A stretch of DNA of 26,361 nucleotides from CAZSVI01 sp964610205 (GTDB lineage: Bacteria; Bacillota; Clostridia; DSM-8532), in the NCBI GenBank assembly GCA_964610205.1, contig CAZSVI010000047.1, forward strand, positions 1 through 26,361. Direction: 5' to 3'. The first letter of the stretch is position 1. Each line of letters begins with the position of its first letter. Position numbers and translations under genes: made by a program. Below the pieces are notes generated by a model. That model saw nothing but the letters and a program-made list of their open reading frames with translations. It was not told where the DNA came from and ran no database searches. Positions 7,086-14,918 of the stretch are shown here, one piece after another.

Positions 7086-8924
7086 ATGGAAAAATTTATT
7101 GAATTATTGAAAAATCTCCCGGATTCTCCGGGAGTTTATTTAATGAAGGATAAATCAGGAAAGATTATCTATGTCGGCAAAGCCAGGGTTTTGAAAAGCC
7201 GTGTTCGGCAGTATTTTCAGCAAATAGAGGAAAAGGATCCAAAAACCCGGGCATTGATTTCCCATATCAGTCATATAGATACGATTATAACCAAAACCGA
7301 GGCCGAAGCCTTAATTCTTGAAAATACCCTCATAAAAATGCATAAACCCAGATATAATATTATGCTTAAGGATGATAAAACCTATCCGTACATTCGTGTT
7401 ACCGTGCAGGAAATGTTTCCCGCTATAGAAATTACACGAATAATTAAAAAAGATGGTTCGAAATATTTTGGCGCTTATACAAAGCCATCTGATGTACGCA
7501 AGTCTGTTGAATTATTAAGACGGATATTCCCTGTAAGAACCTGTAAACGCCAGATTGATGAAAAGGGTTCTTATCGTCCATGCCTCTTTTATCACATCAA
7601 ATTATGTTCAGGTCCATGCGCCGGTAAAATTGATCAGGTAAGTTATAATGAAACAGTCAAAGAAGCATGTAAGTTTCTTGAAGGCAGACATGAAGAAATC
7701 ATTGGTGAACTGAAAAAAAAGATGCAGGAATACTCGAACAACATGGAATATGAAAAAGCCGCATCTTTGAGAGATAGATTAAGGAGTATTCAAAATATTA
7801 CAGCAAAACAGCTTGTTTTATCGACAAAAATGGAAGACAGGGATTTGTGCGCGCTGGTAAGAGATAAAAAGAACAGCCTGGTGGTTGTTCTTTTTGTACG
7901 TGGCGGTAAGCTGATGGGTAAGAATGTCAATCTTCTTGAAAATACATATGAATTGTCGGACGGTGAGGTAATGGAAACTTTTGTTACCCAGTTTTATGGT
8001 AATGGAAGAGAGGTTCCCCCTGAAATTTTGTTTACTCATGTACCTTCTGATGCAAAGATGCTGGAACAGTGGCTAAAAATCCTAAGGGAAAAATCCGTGA
8101 AACTAATTCAACCTGTTCGGGGAGATAAAAAGGACCAGATTGGCCTGGCTATGAAAAATGCTGAAGAAGAATATGATAAATACCGGTTTGGCTTTCTTTC
8201 AAACCGTGAAAACCAGGAAAAAGCTTTGGAAAAGTTAATGGAATATTTAGAGATGAATGATCCGCCAAGAAGGATAGAGGCTTTCGATATTTCCAATACC
8301 GGAAGCCAGGAAATGGTTGCCGGAATGGTTGTTTTCGAGGACGGGGTTTCTAAATCGGGCCATTACCGGAAGTTTACAATAAAAAACGTAGAAAAGCAAA
8401 ATGATTATGCCAGTATACAGGAGGTGCTTTTCAGAAGACTTAAGCGTTTTATGGAATCATCCACTGATGAAAGCTTTATGGAAAAACCTGATTTAATTCT
8501 GGTAGATGGTGGGATTGGCCACGTACACGCTGCATTGGAAGTTCTGAAGGAACTTGAAATGAATATACCTGTATTAGGTATGGCAAAGGATGACAGACAC
8601 CAGACCAGACATTTGCTGAATGACAGCATAACCATTGAATTAAAAGAAGAACCAAGTTTAATGTTTTTTATAGCTGGTGTTCAGGAAGAAGTTCATCGGT
8701 TTGCCATCCGTTTCCACCGGAATAAACGGATAAAGAATCAAAATAAATCTTTGCTGGATGGAATCCAGGGCATCGGACCTCAAAAAAAGAAGGCTCTTTT
8801 AAAGGAATTCGGATCGGTTAAAAGAATAAGGGAGGCCAGTGTTGAAGAATTGTGCAGGGTAAAGGGGATTCATCATAAATTGGCCGGGGAAATAAAAGAA
8901 GCTCTGGAAACTCAACTTAATTAG
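7086..8924 (+). CDS. uvrC: Excinuclease ABC subunit C
   Basis: A 612-residue UvrC, the nuclease that makes both incisions in nucleotide excision repair with UvrA and UvrB. Domains in order: GIY-YIG nuclease at ~residues 12-95 (GVYLMKDKSGKIIYVGKA); a cysteine cluster at ~155-180 (RTCKRQ, RPCLFYHIKLCSGPCAG), as in UvrC with an Fe-S or zinc site; a UVR/UvrB-binding helix at ~210-240 (MEYEKAASLRDRLRSI); an RNase-H-like domain with conserved acidic residues in EAFDISNTGSQEMVAG (Asp at ~401) and DLILVDGG, and the histidine in AIRFHRNKR; and C-terminal helix-hairpin-helix repeats (GIGPQKKKALLKEFGS, VKGIHHKLAGEI). Length and motifs are complete. It probably shares the promoter upstream of the HPr-like gene. 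Confidence 0.97.
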   Translation: MEKFIELLKNLPDSPGVYLMKDKSGKIIYVGKARVLKSRVRQYFQQIEEKDPKTRALISHISHIDTIITKTEAEALILENTLIKMHKPRYNIMLKDDKTYPYIRVTVQEMFPAIEITRIIKKDGSKYFGAYTKPSDVRKSVELLRRIFPVRTCKRQIDEKGSYRPCLFYHIKLCSGPCAGKIDQVSYNETVKEACKFLEGRHEEIIGELKKKMQEYSNNMEYEKAASLRDRLRSIQNITAKQLVLSTKMEDRDLCALVRDKKNSLVVVLFVRGGKLMGKNVNLLENTYELSDGEVMETFVTQFYGNGREVPPEILFTHVPSDAKMLEQWLKILREKSVKLIQPVRGDKKDQIGLAMKNAEEEYDKYRFGFLSNRENQEKALEKLMEYLEMNDPPRRIEAFDISNTGSQEMVAGMVVFEDGVSKSGHYRKFTIKNVEKQNDYASIQEVLFRRLKRFMESSTDESFMEKPDLILVDGGIGHVHAALEVLKELEMNIPVLGMAKDDRHQTRHLLNDSITIELKEEPSLMFFIAGVQEEVHRFAIRFHRNKRIKNQNKSLLDGIQGIGPQKKKALLKEFGSVKRIREASVEELCRVKGIHHKLAGEIKEALETQLN

Positions 8925-8937
8925 AACAAAAAAGTGA

Positions 8938-9008
8938 ACTCGTTCAGCTAAAGCTGAACATCGGAACTTCGGTGGGGGACTCTACCCTCACCGAAGCGGG
9001 GGTCTTAG
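8938..9008 (+). mobile_element. Candidate IS200/IS605-type end or omega-RNA-like remnant
   Basis: Two consecutive hairpins immediately after uvrC: GTTCAGC (8942-8948)/GCTGAAC (8953-8959), then CTTCGGTG (8967-8974)/CACCGAAG (8989-8996), extended by GGG/CCC. After these comes CGGGGGTCTTAG with no T-run. This GC-rich arrangement is unlike the terminators in this window. To me it resembles the right ends of IS200/IS605 elements, which overlap the 3' part of TnpB guide RNAs. No transposase or tnpB is present, so it would be a solo relic. It could instead be an atypical terminator of uvrC. The family resemblance is from memory and unverified. Confidence 0.4.
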
Positions 9009-9113
9009 AAATTTGATAAATGCGATTCTTCAGATATTCATATAGGTGGTAGCATAAATCCCAATCATATTTTTGAAGGTAAAGCCATAAACATAGAACA
9101 CATAAGAAATCCG

Positions 9114-10079
9114 GTGTCAAACACAGGAAGTGTTAGAAACAATCCGGATACATTGAGGTTCAAAATGGCATATGCACTGGTCATAACAGCGTCAAAAATC
9201 AATGAAAAGCAGGAAAAATGTATGTATAGCTGTATACAGACTTTGACAGAATGGTTTAAAAAGTTTTTTCCTGCGCAGATAGGAGTCGAATTTTTAAAAA
9301 CAGATTGCAGCATCCTTTTATATATTATTACAATGCCGTCGCCCAAGGAGTATTTTTTAAAAAATAAACAGGGAAGAAAGCAAACGTTAAAAAAATGGTT
9401 ACAGGTTATAAAGAAAAATGAAATAAGTAAATATTTGCTTGAAAAGTCCCTGGAAGAATATCTGGATGGTGGCTGGTGCATTGACGAGGGGCCCTATCTT
9501 ATAGAAAGTATAAAGCGAAATGCACACATCATATTTAAAATGGAACCCCTGAGGAACCTAAAGACACACAATTTGTCAATAACAATATCAGGAGCAGACA
9601 GAAAATGGATGACATGTGAGATAAAGGAGGTATTGGAAAGATTTAAGCAGATAAATACAATAAAGGAAGAAACCTCTTTAGATGACCTTTGGGATGATTT
9701 TATATCTGAAACCGGCGTACCTGTATGCAGGACGGATGATGTAAGTGTTCTGTCAAGAAGCGATATCTGGCTCTCATATAATGGTAACAGTGATAAATTC
9801 CCGTTTAGTGGAGTTCATGTTAATCTTGCTAAAAAATCTATATATTATACCGATGCGGGTAAACAATACCAACTTGGATATGTTTTCAGTCAGAAGATGA
9901 TCCGGAAGCTGGGTTTGAATGTAATCCGAAGGTATAACCATGATTTATTAGCGTGTTTTTTGCTTTACGTGCTTGTTCACGATAATGAATATTTACTTGT
10001 TACAGCAGAGGAAATACTGGGTATAAAATTTATAATTGTAACAAGCCGGTCTAAATTCTTGACAATACAAAAAGGGTGA
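9114..10079 (+). CDS. Uncharacterised 321-residue protein, possibly 5'-truncated
   Basis: I do not recognise this protein. As listed it starts at GTG 9114 with no visible RBS. The frame stays open back to 9009, directly after the TAG at the end of the hairpin element at 8938-9008. The extra translation (HIGGSINPNHIFEGKAINI) reads like real protein, and the only RBS-like site (AGGTGGT at 9044-9050) precedes an ATA. The 5' end may have been removed by the element, or a rare start codon may be used. The protein is soluble, Lys-rich and mixed alpha/beta. It has a cysteine-containing helix (CMYSCIQTLTEWFKKFF), a conserved-looking segment WLSYNGNSDKFPFSGVHVNL, and a hydrophobic ending. No signal peptide or membrane span is evident. 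The greA promoter overlaps its last codons. Confidence 0.55.
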   Translation: MSNTGSVRNNPDTLRFKMAYALVITASKINEKQEKCMYSCIQTLTEWFKKFFPAQIGVEFLKTDCSILLYIITMPSPKEYFLKNKQGRKQTLKKWLQVIKKNEISKYLLEKSLEEYLDGGWCIDEGPYLIESIKRNAHIIFKMEPLRNLKTHNLSITISGADRKWMTCEIKEVLERFKQINTIKEETSLDDLWDDFISETGVPVCRTDDVSVLSRSDIWLSYNGNSDKFPFSGVHVNLAKKSIYYTDAGKQYQLGYVFSQKMIRKLGLNVIRRYNHDLLACFLLYVLVHDNEYLLVTAEEILGIKFIIVTSRSKFLTIQKG

Positions 10080-10087
10080 TTTATAAT
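10059..10087 (+). promoter_or_regulatory. Consensus sigma-A promoter of greA
   Basis: Perfect TTGACA (10059-10064) and TATAAT (10082-10087) with a 17-base spacer, straddling the stop codon of the preceding ORF. It gives a leader of ~200 bases to greA. The leader (10094-10295) is AT-rich. I see no riboswitch in it, only a possible 15-codon ORF without an RBS at 10086. Confidence 0.8.
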
Positions 10088-10295
10088 GTTAGCTAATGTA
10101 AAAAGAGGGAGTATAATTACATTCTCAATTTAATTTTTACTTATTATCGGTATCAGGTACATCCACTATTTAACTTACCGAAAACAAAATTTTAAATTTG
10201 CAGAATAAAACAAAAGGAAATACACAAATTATTAAAACTCTGATGGTAAGTTTTTAGGGGATAAAGAGAGAAATTTGAAAAAGGAGTAGCAGCGT

Positions 10296-10772
10296 ATGAG
10301 TGGTAAGGAAGTATTTTTAACTTATGAAGGGCTTCAAAATCTTGAAGAGGAATTAGAGCAGCTAAAAGGGGAAAAGAGGAGAGAGATTGCGGAACGGATA
10401 AGGCAGGCATTGGCATTTGGAGATATTTCGGAAAACTCGGAATATGATGAGGCTAAAAATGAACAGGCGCAAAATGAAGTACGTATTGTGCAATTGGAAA
10501 ATATGCTGAAGTATGCCTCCGTTATAGACGAGGATGAGGTAGATACCGACGTTGTCAGGTTGGGGACTCATGTTAAGGTTTTTGATATGGAATTCGAGGA
10601 GGAAGTTGATTACCATATTGTCGGTTCAACCGAAGCTGATCCTTCCCAGTGTAAAATTTCAAATGACTCACCGGTGGGACGGGGACTTATTGAAAAGAAA
10701 GTCGGTGATATTGTACATGTAGAGGTTCCCGACGGAATTGTAAAGTTTAAAATTCTTGAAATTTATAAATAA
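10296..10772 (+). CDS. greA: Transcription elongation factor GreA
   Basis: 158 residues, the normal GreA length. GreA enters the RNA polymerase secondary channel and triggers cleavage of backtracked transcripts. The N-terminal coiled coil (LTYEGLQNLEEELEQLK through LENMLKYA) carries the acidic tip motif GDISENSEYDEAKNEQ at ~residues 42-57, which supplies the catalytic acidic residues. The C-terminal FKBP-like domain includes the conserved ISNDSPVGRGLIEKKVGD. RBS AAGGAG lies 9 bases before the ATG. It is transcribed from the consensus promoter overlapping the upstream ORF. The hairpin at 10842-10872 likely ends its transcript. Confidence 0.97.
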   Translation: MSGKEVFLTYEGLQNLEEELEQLKGEKRREIAERIRQALAFGDISENSEYDEAKNEQAQNEVRIVQLENMLKYASVIDEDEVDTDVVRLGTHVKVFDMEFEEEVDYHIVGSTEADPSQCKISNDSPVGRGLIEKKVGDIVHVEVPDGIVKFKILEIYK

Positions 10773-10799
10773 GCTTTTCAGAAATAAGTATACAGGGTA

Positions 10800-10828
10800 T
10801 TGTGAATGATGCCGTCATAGGATATAAT
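10800..10828 (+). promoter_or_regulatory. Sigma-A-like promoter of lysS
   Basis: TTGTGA at 10800-10805, a 17-base spacer, and TATAAT at 10823-10828. The predicted start (~10835) is only a few bases before the hairpin at 10842-10872, so the lysS message would begin with that hairpin. Confidence 0.6.
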
Positions 10829-10841
10829 ATTTAAATGATTT

Positions 10842-10872
10842 AACAGTTTACATGAGAATGTAAGCTGTTTTT
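10842..10872 (+). terminator. Terminator-like hairpin between greA and lysS
   Basis: AACAGTTTACAT (10842-10853) pairs with ATGTAAGCTGTT (10858-10869), a 12-bp stem with one G-T wobble and a GAGA loop, followed by T5. It can terminate greA. It also sits at the 5' end of the lysS transcript, between the lysS promoter and RBS, where it could reduce or regulate lysS expression. Confidence 0.7.
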
Positions 10873-10915
10873 GTATATGTTTTCAGTTTATTTTCCACAA
10901 CCGGGAGGATTTTTT

Positions 10916-12412
10916 ATGATAGATGATAATAACAGAGAAATGGCCGAAGTGCAGGAACTGAATGAGATATTGAAGGTAAGGAGACAAAAACTTATTGAAT
11001 TGAAGCAAAAAGGGCAGGACCCTTTTCAAATTGTGCGTTATGGCGTGGCAAATACGACCAGGGAAATTATAAAATCATTTGAGTCAATAGAGGGGAAAAA
11101 GGTCACTCTGGCAGGAAGGCTTATGGCAAAAAGAGGCATGGGGAAGTCCAGCTTCTGTGATCTTCATGACCGGGAGGGCAAAATACAATTGTTTTTTCGT
11201 ATCAATGATCTGGGAGAAGAAGCATATGAAGAGTTCAAAAAGTTGGATATAGGTGATATCATCGGAGTAAACGGAGAGGTTTTCAAAACCCGTATGGGAG
11301 AGATATCAGTTAAGGTTTTCGAATATACATTATTGTCTAAATCCTTAAGACCTCTGCCCGAAAAATTCCATGGTCTTAAGGATACCGATACACGTTACCG
11401 CCAGCGTTATCTTGATCTTATAGCGAATCCTGAAATCAGGGAAACCTTTATATTAAGAAGCAAATTGATATCGGCTGTCCGAAGATTTTTAGACGATAAA
11501 GGTTTTTTGGAGGTGGACACTCCGATATTGAATTCCATTCCGGGCGGAGCTGCGGCAAAGCCCTTTATTACTCATCATAATACCCTTGATATTGATCTTT
11601 ACTTACGGATTGCTCCGGAATTATATTTGAAACGTCTTATCGTCGGAGGTATGGAAAAAGTCTATGAAATGGGACGAATGTTCAGAAATGAGGGGATGTC
11701 TGTAAAGCATAACCCCGAATTCACTCTTTTGGAGGTATACGAAGCATATACCGATTATAACGGAATGATGGAATTAACGGAAAACCTGTTTACCTATGTG
11801 GCTGACAAAGTATCAGGAACCAGGAAAATAGAGTATCAGGGTCAGGAGATTGATCTGTCCCTACCCTGGGTACGAATGACCATGACGGAAGCGGTTAAAA
11901 AATATACAGGTGTTGATTTTGACTCTATTGATTCAAATGAGACAGCAATTGAGGTTGCAAAAGAAAAAGGTCTTGAATTAGCAGGAAAACCTGCTAAAGG
12001 AGAGATATTAAGTTTATTTTTTGAGGAATATGTCGAAAGTAATTTAATTCAACCAACATTTGTTCTTGACTACCCTGTTGAAGTGTCTCCCTTGACAAAG
12101 AGGAAACCGGACAACTCCGATCTTACCGAAAGGTTTGAGCTTTTCATTACCGGACGGGAAATGGCCAACGCATACTCAGAGCTTAATGATCCTATTGATC
12201 AGAAAGAGCGTTTTCTATCCCAGGTAAAAAAACGGGAACAGGGAGATGAGGAAGCCAGCATGATGGATGATGATTATATTATCGCACTGGAGCATGGACT
12301 TCCTCCGACGGGAGGCCTGGGAGTGGGGATTGACAGGTTGGTTATGCTGTTTTCCGACTCATATTCCATCCGGGATATTTTATTGTTTCCGACTATGAAA
12401 CCAAAAGAATAA
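10916..12412 (+). CDS. lysS: Lysyl-tRNA synthetase, class II
   Basis: A 498-residue enzyme that charges tRNA-Lys. An N-terminal OB-fold anticodon-binding domain spans ~60-155 (VTLAGRLMAKRGMGKSSFCDL). The class II catalytic core follows, with motif 1 around FLDDKGFLEVDTPIL, motif 2 around MFRNEGMSVKHNPEFTLLE, and motif 3 GGLGVGIDRLVMLF near the C-terminus. I chose the ATG at 10916 because GGGAGG lies 8 bases upstream; the in-frame ATG at 10871 adds only 15 non-conserved residues overlapping the terminator hairpin. Length matches bacterial LysRS. No T-box leader is present. The next gene starts 31 bases downstream and may be co-transcribed. Confidence 0.97.
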   Translation: MIDDNNREMAEVQELNEILKVRRQKLIELKQKGQDPFQIVRYGVANTTREIIKSFESIEGKKVTLAGRLMAKRGMGKSSFCDLHDREGKIQLFFRINDLGEEAYEEFKKLDIGDIIGVNGEVFKTRMGEISVKVFEYTLLSKSLRPLPEKFHGLKDTDTRYRQRYLDLIANPEIRETFILRSKLISAVRRFLDDKGFLEVDTPILNSIPGGAAAKPFITHHNTLDIDLYLRIAPELYLKRLIVGGMEKVYEMGRMFRNEGMSVKHNPEFTLLEVYEAYTDYNGMMELTENLFTYVADKVSGTRKIEYQGQEIDLSLPWVRMTMTEAVKKYTGVDFDSIDSNETAIEVAKEKGLELAGKPAKGEILSLFFEEYVESNLIQPTFVLDYPVEVSPLTKRKPDNSDLTERFELFITGREMANAYSELNDPIDQKERFLSQVKKREQGDEEASMMDDDYIIALEHGLPPTGGLGVGIDRLVMLFSDSYSIRDILLFPTMKPKE

Positions 12413-12443
12413 GCTCGCAAAGTACGGAAAGGGGGTTTAGCAA

Positions 12444-13316
12444 GTGAACAAACCGGAGGATCAAAAAGCTTTTGAGATATTGGATCTTAAACCCGATTCA
12501 ACAAAGGATGATATTTCAAAACGCTATGGGATATTAGCAAGGAAGTTCCGTACGGTTGAAAGAGATGAAAAAGGGAATACCATCGATGATATAACCCGTG
12601 CCTATAATCTGTTAATGGGAATTACCTTCAAAGACGAAAAGGAAGAAGACAGGCAAAGGGCTTTAAGAGAGAACCCTCCGTTTTTGGCCAGGCTTCTGAA
12701 GAAGGATCCTATAAAAATTGAGAATTTTTTTCACTATTATAAAACACACATGATTTTATCGGTTTTATTGCTTTTTGTTTTGTTTTTTTCCATAAGAAGC
12801 TGCATTAACAGAGTGCCGTCCGATCTTGTCGTTGTATTATACGGGGAAGTTATGGTGCAGGATGAACAATTGATTCAGGAACAAATTAAGGAGAATATTC
12901 CGGAGCTTGTTGCGCCGGATGTACAGCATATACCAACCAATGAAAATGATCCGCAGTATCAGATGGCTGTCCAGATGAAGCTATTAGCAATGATGAGTGC
13001 ACGTGAGATAGACATAATGATTATGGATAAAACAAATTTTGAAATGTATGCCGGACAGGAAATATTTATGCCATTGGAAGATATAATGGATGATCTTGAT
13101 TTACCTGAAGAGCGTTTTGTTAAAGCTGCTCCGATAATTAATGAGACAGAAGACGGAGAGCTTGTTAAGGGACCTTTGCAGGCTTATGGAGTTAGTATTT
13201 CAGACAGTAATTTTGCAAAGGAAAAACAGATTTATGGAAACAATCCTGTTGCCGCGATTGTATCCAACAGCACCAGAGTTGATATTGCAATTCGGTTTAT
13301 AAAAACTATAAAATAA
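12444..13316 (+). CDS. Membrane-anchored protein with degenerate J-like N-terminus and extracytoplasmic domain
   Basis: 290 residues, GTG start with RBS GGGGG 8 bases upstream. Residues ~8-55 align by eye with a J-domain (FEILDLKPDSTKDDISKRYG, then ITRAYNLLMG), but the HPD tripeptide that activates DnaK is absent; FRTVERD occupies its place. One membrane helix follows at ~97-117 (MILSVLLLFVLFFSI). The C-terminal ~170 residues are presumably outside the cell. They are acidic and contain ALLAMMSAREIDIMIMDK-type and GQEIFMPLEDIMDDLDL segments that recall a periplasmic-binding-protein fold; that resemblance is weak. It has no recognised gene name. It could be a scaffold or tether rather than a chaperone partner. 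It lies between lysS and the partner-switch operon. Confidence 0.6.
   Translation: MNKPEDQKAFEILDLKPDSTKDDISKRYGILARKFRTVERDEKGNTIDDITRAYNLLMGITFKDEKEEDRQRALRENPPFLARLLKKDPIKIENFFHYYKTHMILSVLLLFVLFFSIRSCINRVPSDLVVVLYGEVMVQDEQLIQEQIKENIPELVAPDVQHIPTNENDPQYQMAVQMKLLAMMSAREIDIMIMDKTNFEMYAGQEIFMPLEDIMDDLDLPEERFVKAAPIINETEDGELVKGPLQAYGVSISDSNFAKEKQIYGNNPVAAIVSNSTRVDIAIRFIKTIK
13285..13312 (+). promoter_or_regulatory. Possible promoter of the partner-switch operon
   Basis: TTGCAA at 13285-13290 and TATAAA at 13307-13312, separated by 16 bases, inside the 3' end of the preceding gene. This is a moderate sigma-A match. No clear sigma-B consensus (GTTTAA with GGGTAT) was found before the operon. Confidence 0.3.
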
Positions 13317-13375
13317 CAATTATAGATAATTCCGTTCATAATAAGAAAAAACCTAAACCTACAGGGGGAGTGGAT

Positions 13376-13696
13376 ATGTTCGAGATCATGCTTGAGAACC
13401 ATACCGAAGGTGAAAAATTAAGAATTATACTTAGCGGCGAAGTGGACATTGCATCGGCATCTGAGTTCAAAACCAGGTTATACAATATGATCGGAGACGG
13501 GGAAAAAGACATTGAATTGTTCTGCAATGAGCTTTTATACATTGACAGTACCGGCCTTGGTGTATTGGTGGGCGCTTTGAAAAGGGTAAAAAGCCATAAA
13601 CGGAATGTATATGTATATCAGTTGAGAGACAATGTCAAAAAGCTATTTAGAATTACAGGGCTTGATAAAGTCTTTATACTGGAGGAAGCGATATGA
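13376..13696 (+). CDS. Anti-sigma factor antagonist, STAS domain (RsbV/SpoIIAA type)
   Basis: A 106-residue single STAS domain. The phosphorylation-site motif is intact: LYIDSTGLGVLVGALKR, with the Ser-Thr pair that an RsbW/SpoIIAB kinase phosphorylates. The unphosphorylated form binds the kinase and frees its sigma factor. Preferred start is ATG 13376, just after AGGGGGAG; the GTG at 13370 overlaps that RBS. The stop overlaps the next ORF by 4 bases (ATGA), so translation is coupled. It lies first in an antagonist / RsbW-like / sigma order like that of spoIIA and sigB operons. Confidence 0.9.
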   Translation: MFEIMLENHTEGEKLRIILSGEVDIASASEFKTRLYNMIGDGEKDIELFCNELLYIDSTGLGVLVGALKRVKSHKRNVYVYQLRDNVKKLFRITGLDKVFILEEAI

Positions 13697-14091
13697 ATAC
13701 ATATGAAGAGATTACGGTACGTCTTCCAAAGAAAGCGGATTATGTAAGTCTGATCAGGTTAACCGTATCAGGTATTGCATCAGTTATTGGTTTTGATATT
13801 GATACAATAGAGGATATCAAAGTAGCTGTATCTGAGGTTTGCAACAGAATAATTTCCATTGATCAACAATCTTCTGAATACTATGATATTATATTTCAAA
13901 TATTTCCTGAAGGCTTTATAGTACAGTTTACTAATATCGGGAAATGTGCCCGAAGCATGTTTGAAGGTGAATCGGGAGAGTTCGCCCGTGCCATTATATC
14001 TTCTTTAATGGATGAATTCACTATAAAATATGATGATGCCTGTATCATAACCATGGGTAAAAACCTGGGGGACCATGAGAATGAACAGTAA
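13693..14091 (+). CDS. RsbW-like HATPase-fold protein, probably defective in ATP binding
   Basis: 132 residues, shorter than typical RsbW or SpoIIAB (~145-160). The N-terminal half resembles the family, with an N-box-like IEDIKVAVSEVCNRII, but the Mg-ATP-coordinating Asn expected four residues after Glu48 is Arg52; Asn is shifted to 51. The G1 motif (DxGxG) and the G2 glycine loop are missing; where they should be there is FTNIGKCARSMFEGE. The start overlaps the antagonist stop and its end overlaps the sigma gene, so it is in the usual anti-sigma position. It may still bind the sigma factor or the STAS protein without kinase activity. The activity loss is inferred from motifs only. Confidence 0.75.
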   Translation: MNTYEEITVRLPKKADYVSLIRLTVSGIASVIGFDIDTIEDIKVAVSEVCNRIISIDQQSSEYYDIIFQIFPEGFIVQFTNIGKCARSMFEGESGEFARAIISSLMDEFTIKYDDACIITMGKNLGDHENEQ

Positions 14092-14833
14092 GCATGAAAG
14101 TCAATATATGGCGACAGATATGGAACTATTTGAAATGTATGGAAATGAAAAGGATCCTTCCATAAGAAATGAAATCGTTTCCCGTTATATTTATCTGGCT
14201 GAAATTCTGGCAAAAAAGTTTATAAATCGTGGGGTTGATTATGATGATATTTATCAGGTGGCATGTATTGCGTTGATTAATGCGGTTAACCGCTTTGACA
14301 TAAATGAGGATGTCAAGTTTGTAAGCTTTGCAACACCTACCATCATCGGAGAAATTAAACGTTATTTCAGGGATAAGGCTTCGGTAATACGTATCCCCAG
14401 GCGAATTTATGAAGTATATCTTAAGGTCAATCAGGCCAGGGATTATTTAGCGCAGCAAAAAGGAAGAGTACCAAGGGTTGATGAAATTGCCGAATATCTT
14501 AATATCAAGGAAGAAACGATTCTTGAAATTATAGAATCATGGAATGTCTACAAAATTCAATCATTCGATCAGACTCTGTTTGAGGAGGATGATCTGGAGC
14601 TTCATGAAACTGTCGGAGAAGATGATGAAACCTTTGAAAGAATTAATAACAGGGACTTTTTGAAAAAAGCCATCCGCCATTTTGATGGGGTTGAAAAAAC
14701 ATTTATACACATGCGGTATTTTGAAAATAAAACACAAAAAGAGATTGCTGCTCATTTCAATGTTTCCCAGATGTATATTTCGAGAATGGAGAAAAAAACT
14801 TTAGAGAAATTCAGAAAAATTTTGAGAAGATAA
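14081..14833 (+). CDS. Sigma factor of the SigB/SigF/SigG family (SigB-like)
   Basis: A ~250-residue sigma-70 protein with regions 2, 3 and 4 and no region 1. Region 2 includes DYDDIYQVACIALINAVNRF and FVSFATPTIIGEIKRYFRDK; region 3 includes GRVPRVDEIAEYLNIKEE; region 4 is the helix-turn-helix TQKEIAAHFNVSQMYISRM. The wording PTIIGEIKRYFRDK with IRIPRRIYE is closer to SigB than to SigF, which typically reads STYAVPMIIGEI. The ATG at 14081 is 9 bases from GGGGG (14067-14071); the ATG at 14075 is too close to that RBS. It overlaps the preceding gene and is followed by a second RsbW-like gene. Its regulon is unknown; no matching promoter motif was found in the window. Confidence 0.88.
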   Translation: MNSKHESQYMATDMELFEMYGNEKDPSIRNEIVSRYIYLAEILAKKFINRGVDYDDIYQVACIALINAVNRFDINEDVKFVSFATPTIIGEIKRYFRDKASVIRIPRRIYEVYLKVNQARDYLAQQKGRVPRVDEIAEYLNIKEETILEIIESWNVYKIQSFDQTLFEEDDLELHETVGEDDETFERINNRDFLKKAIRHFDGVEKTFIHMRYFENKTQKEIAAHFNVSQMYISRMEKKTLEKFRKILRR

Positions 14834-14918
14834 CGGGAAATATGGGTATATAAAATTTAGAGCCGAAAAATATGTGTATAAAGAACCGCACATTATTAAG
14901 ACGAGGCAGGTATTACGA

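Noticed and set aside
10842..10872. T-box or lysine riboswitch upstream of lysS
   Set aside because: Only one short hairpin lies between promoter and gene; no T-box sequence and far too little leader for a lysine riboswitch.
12444..12600. Functional DnaJ co-chaperone call
   Set aside because: The essential HPD motif is absent, so the J resemblance is structural at most.
14081..14833. Calling the sigma gene sigF with a spoIIA operon
   Set aside because: Region 2 wording (PTIIGEIKRYFRDK, IRIPRRIYE) is SigB-like, and the preceding RsbW-like protein lacks the SpoIIAB kinase motifs.
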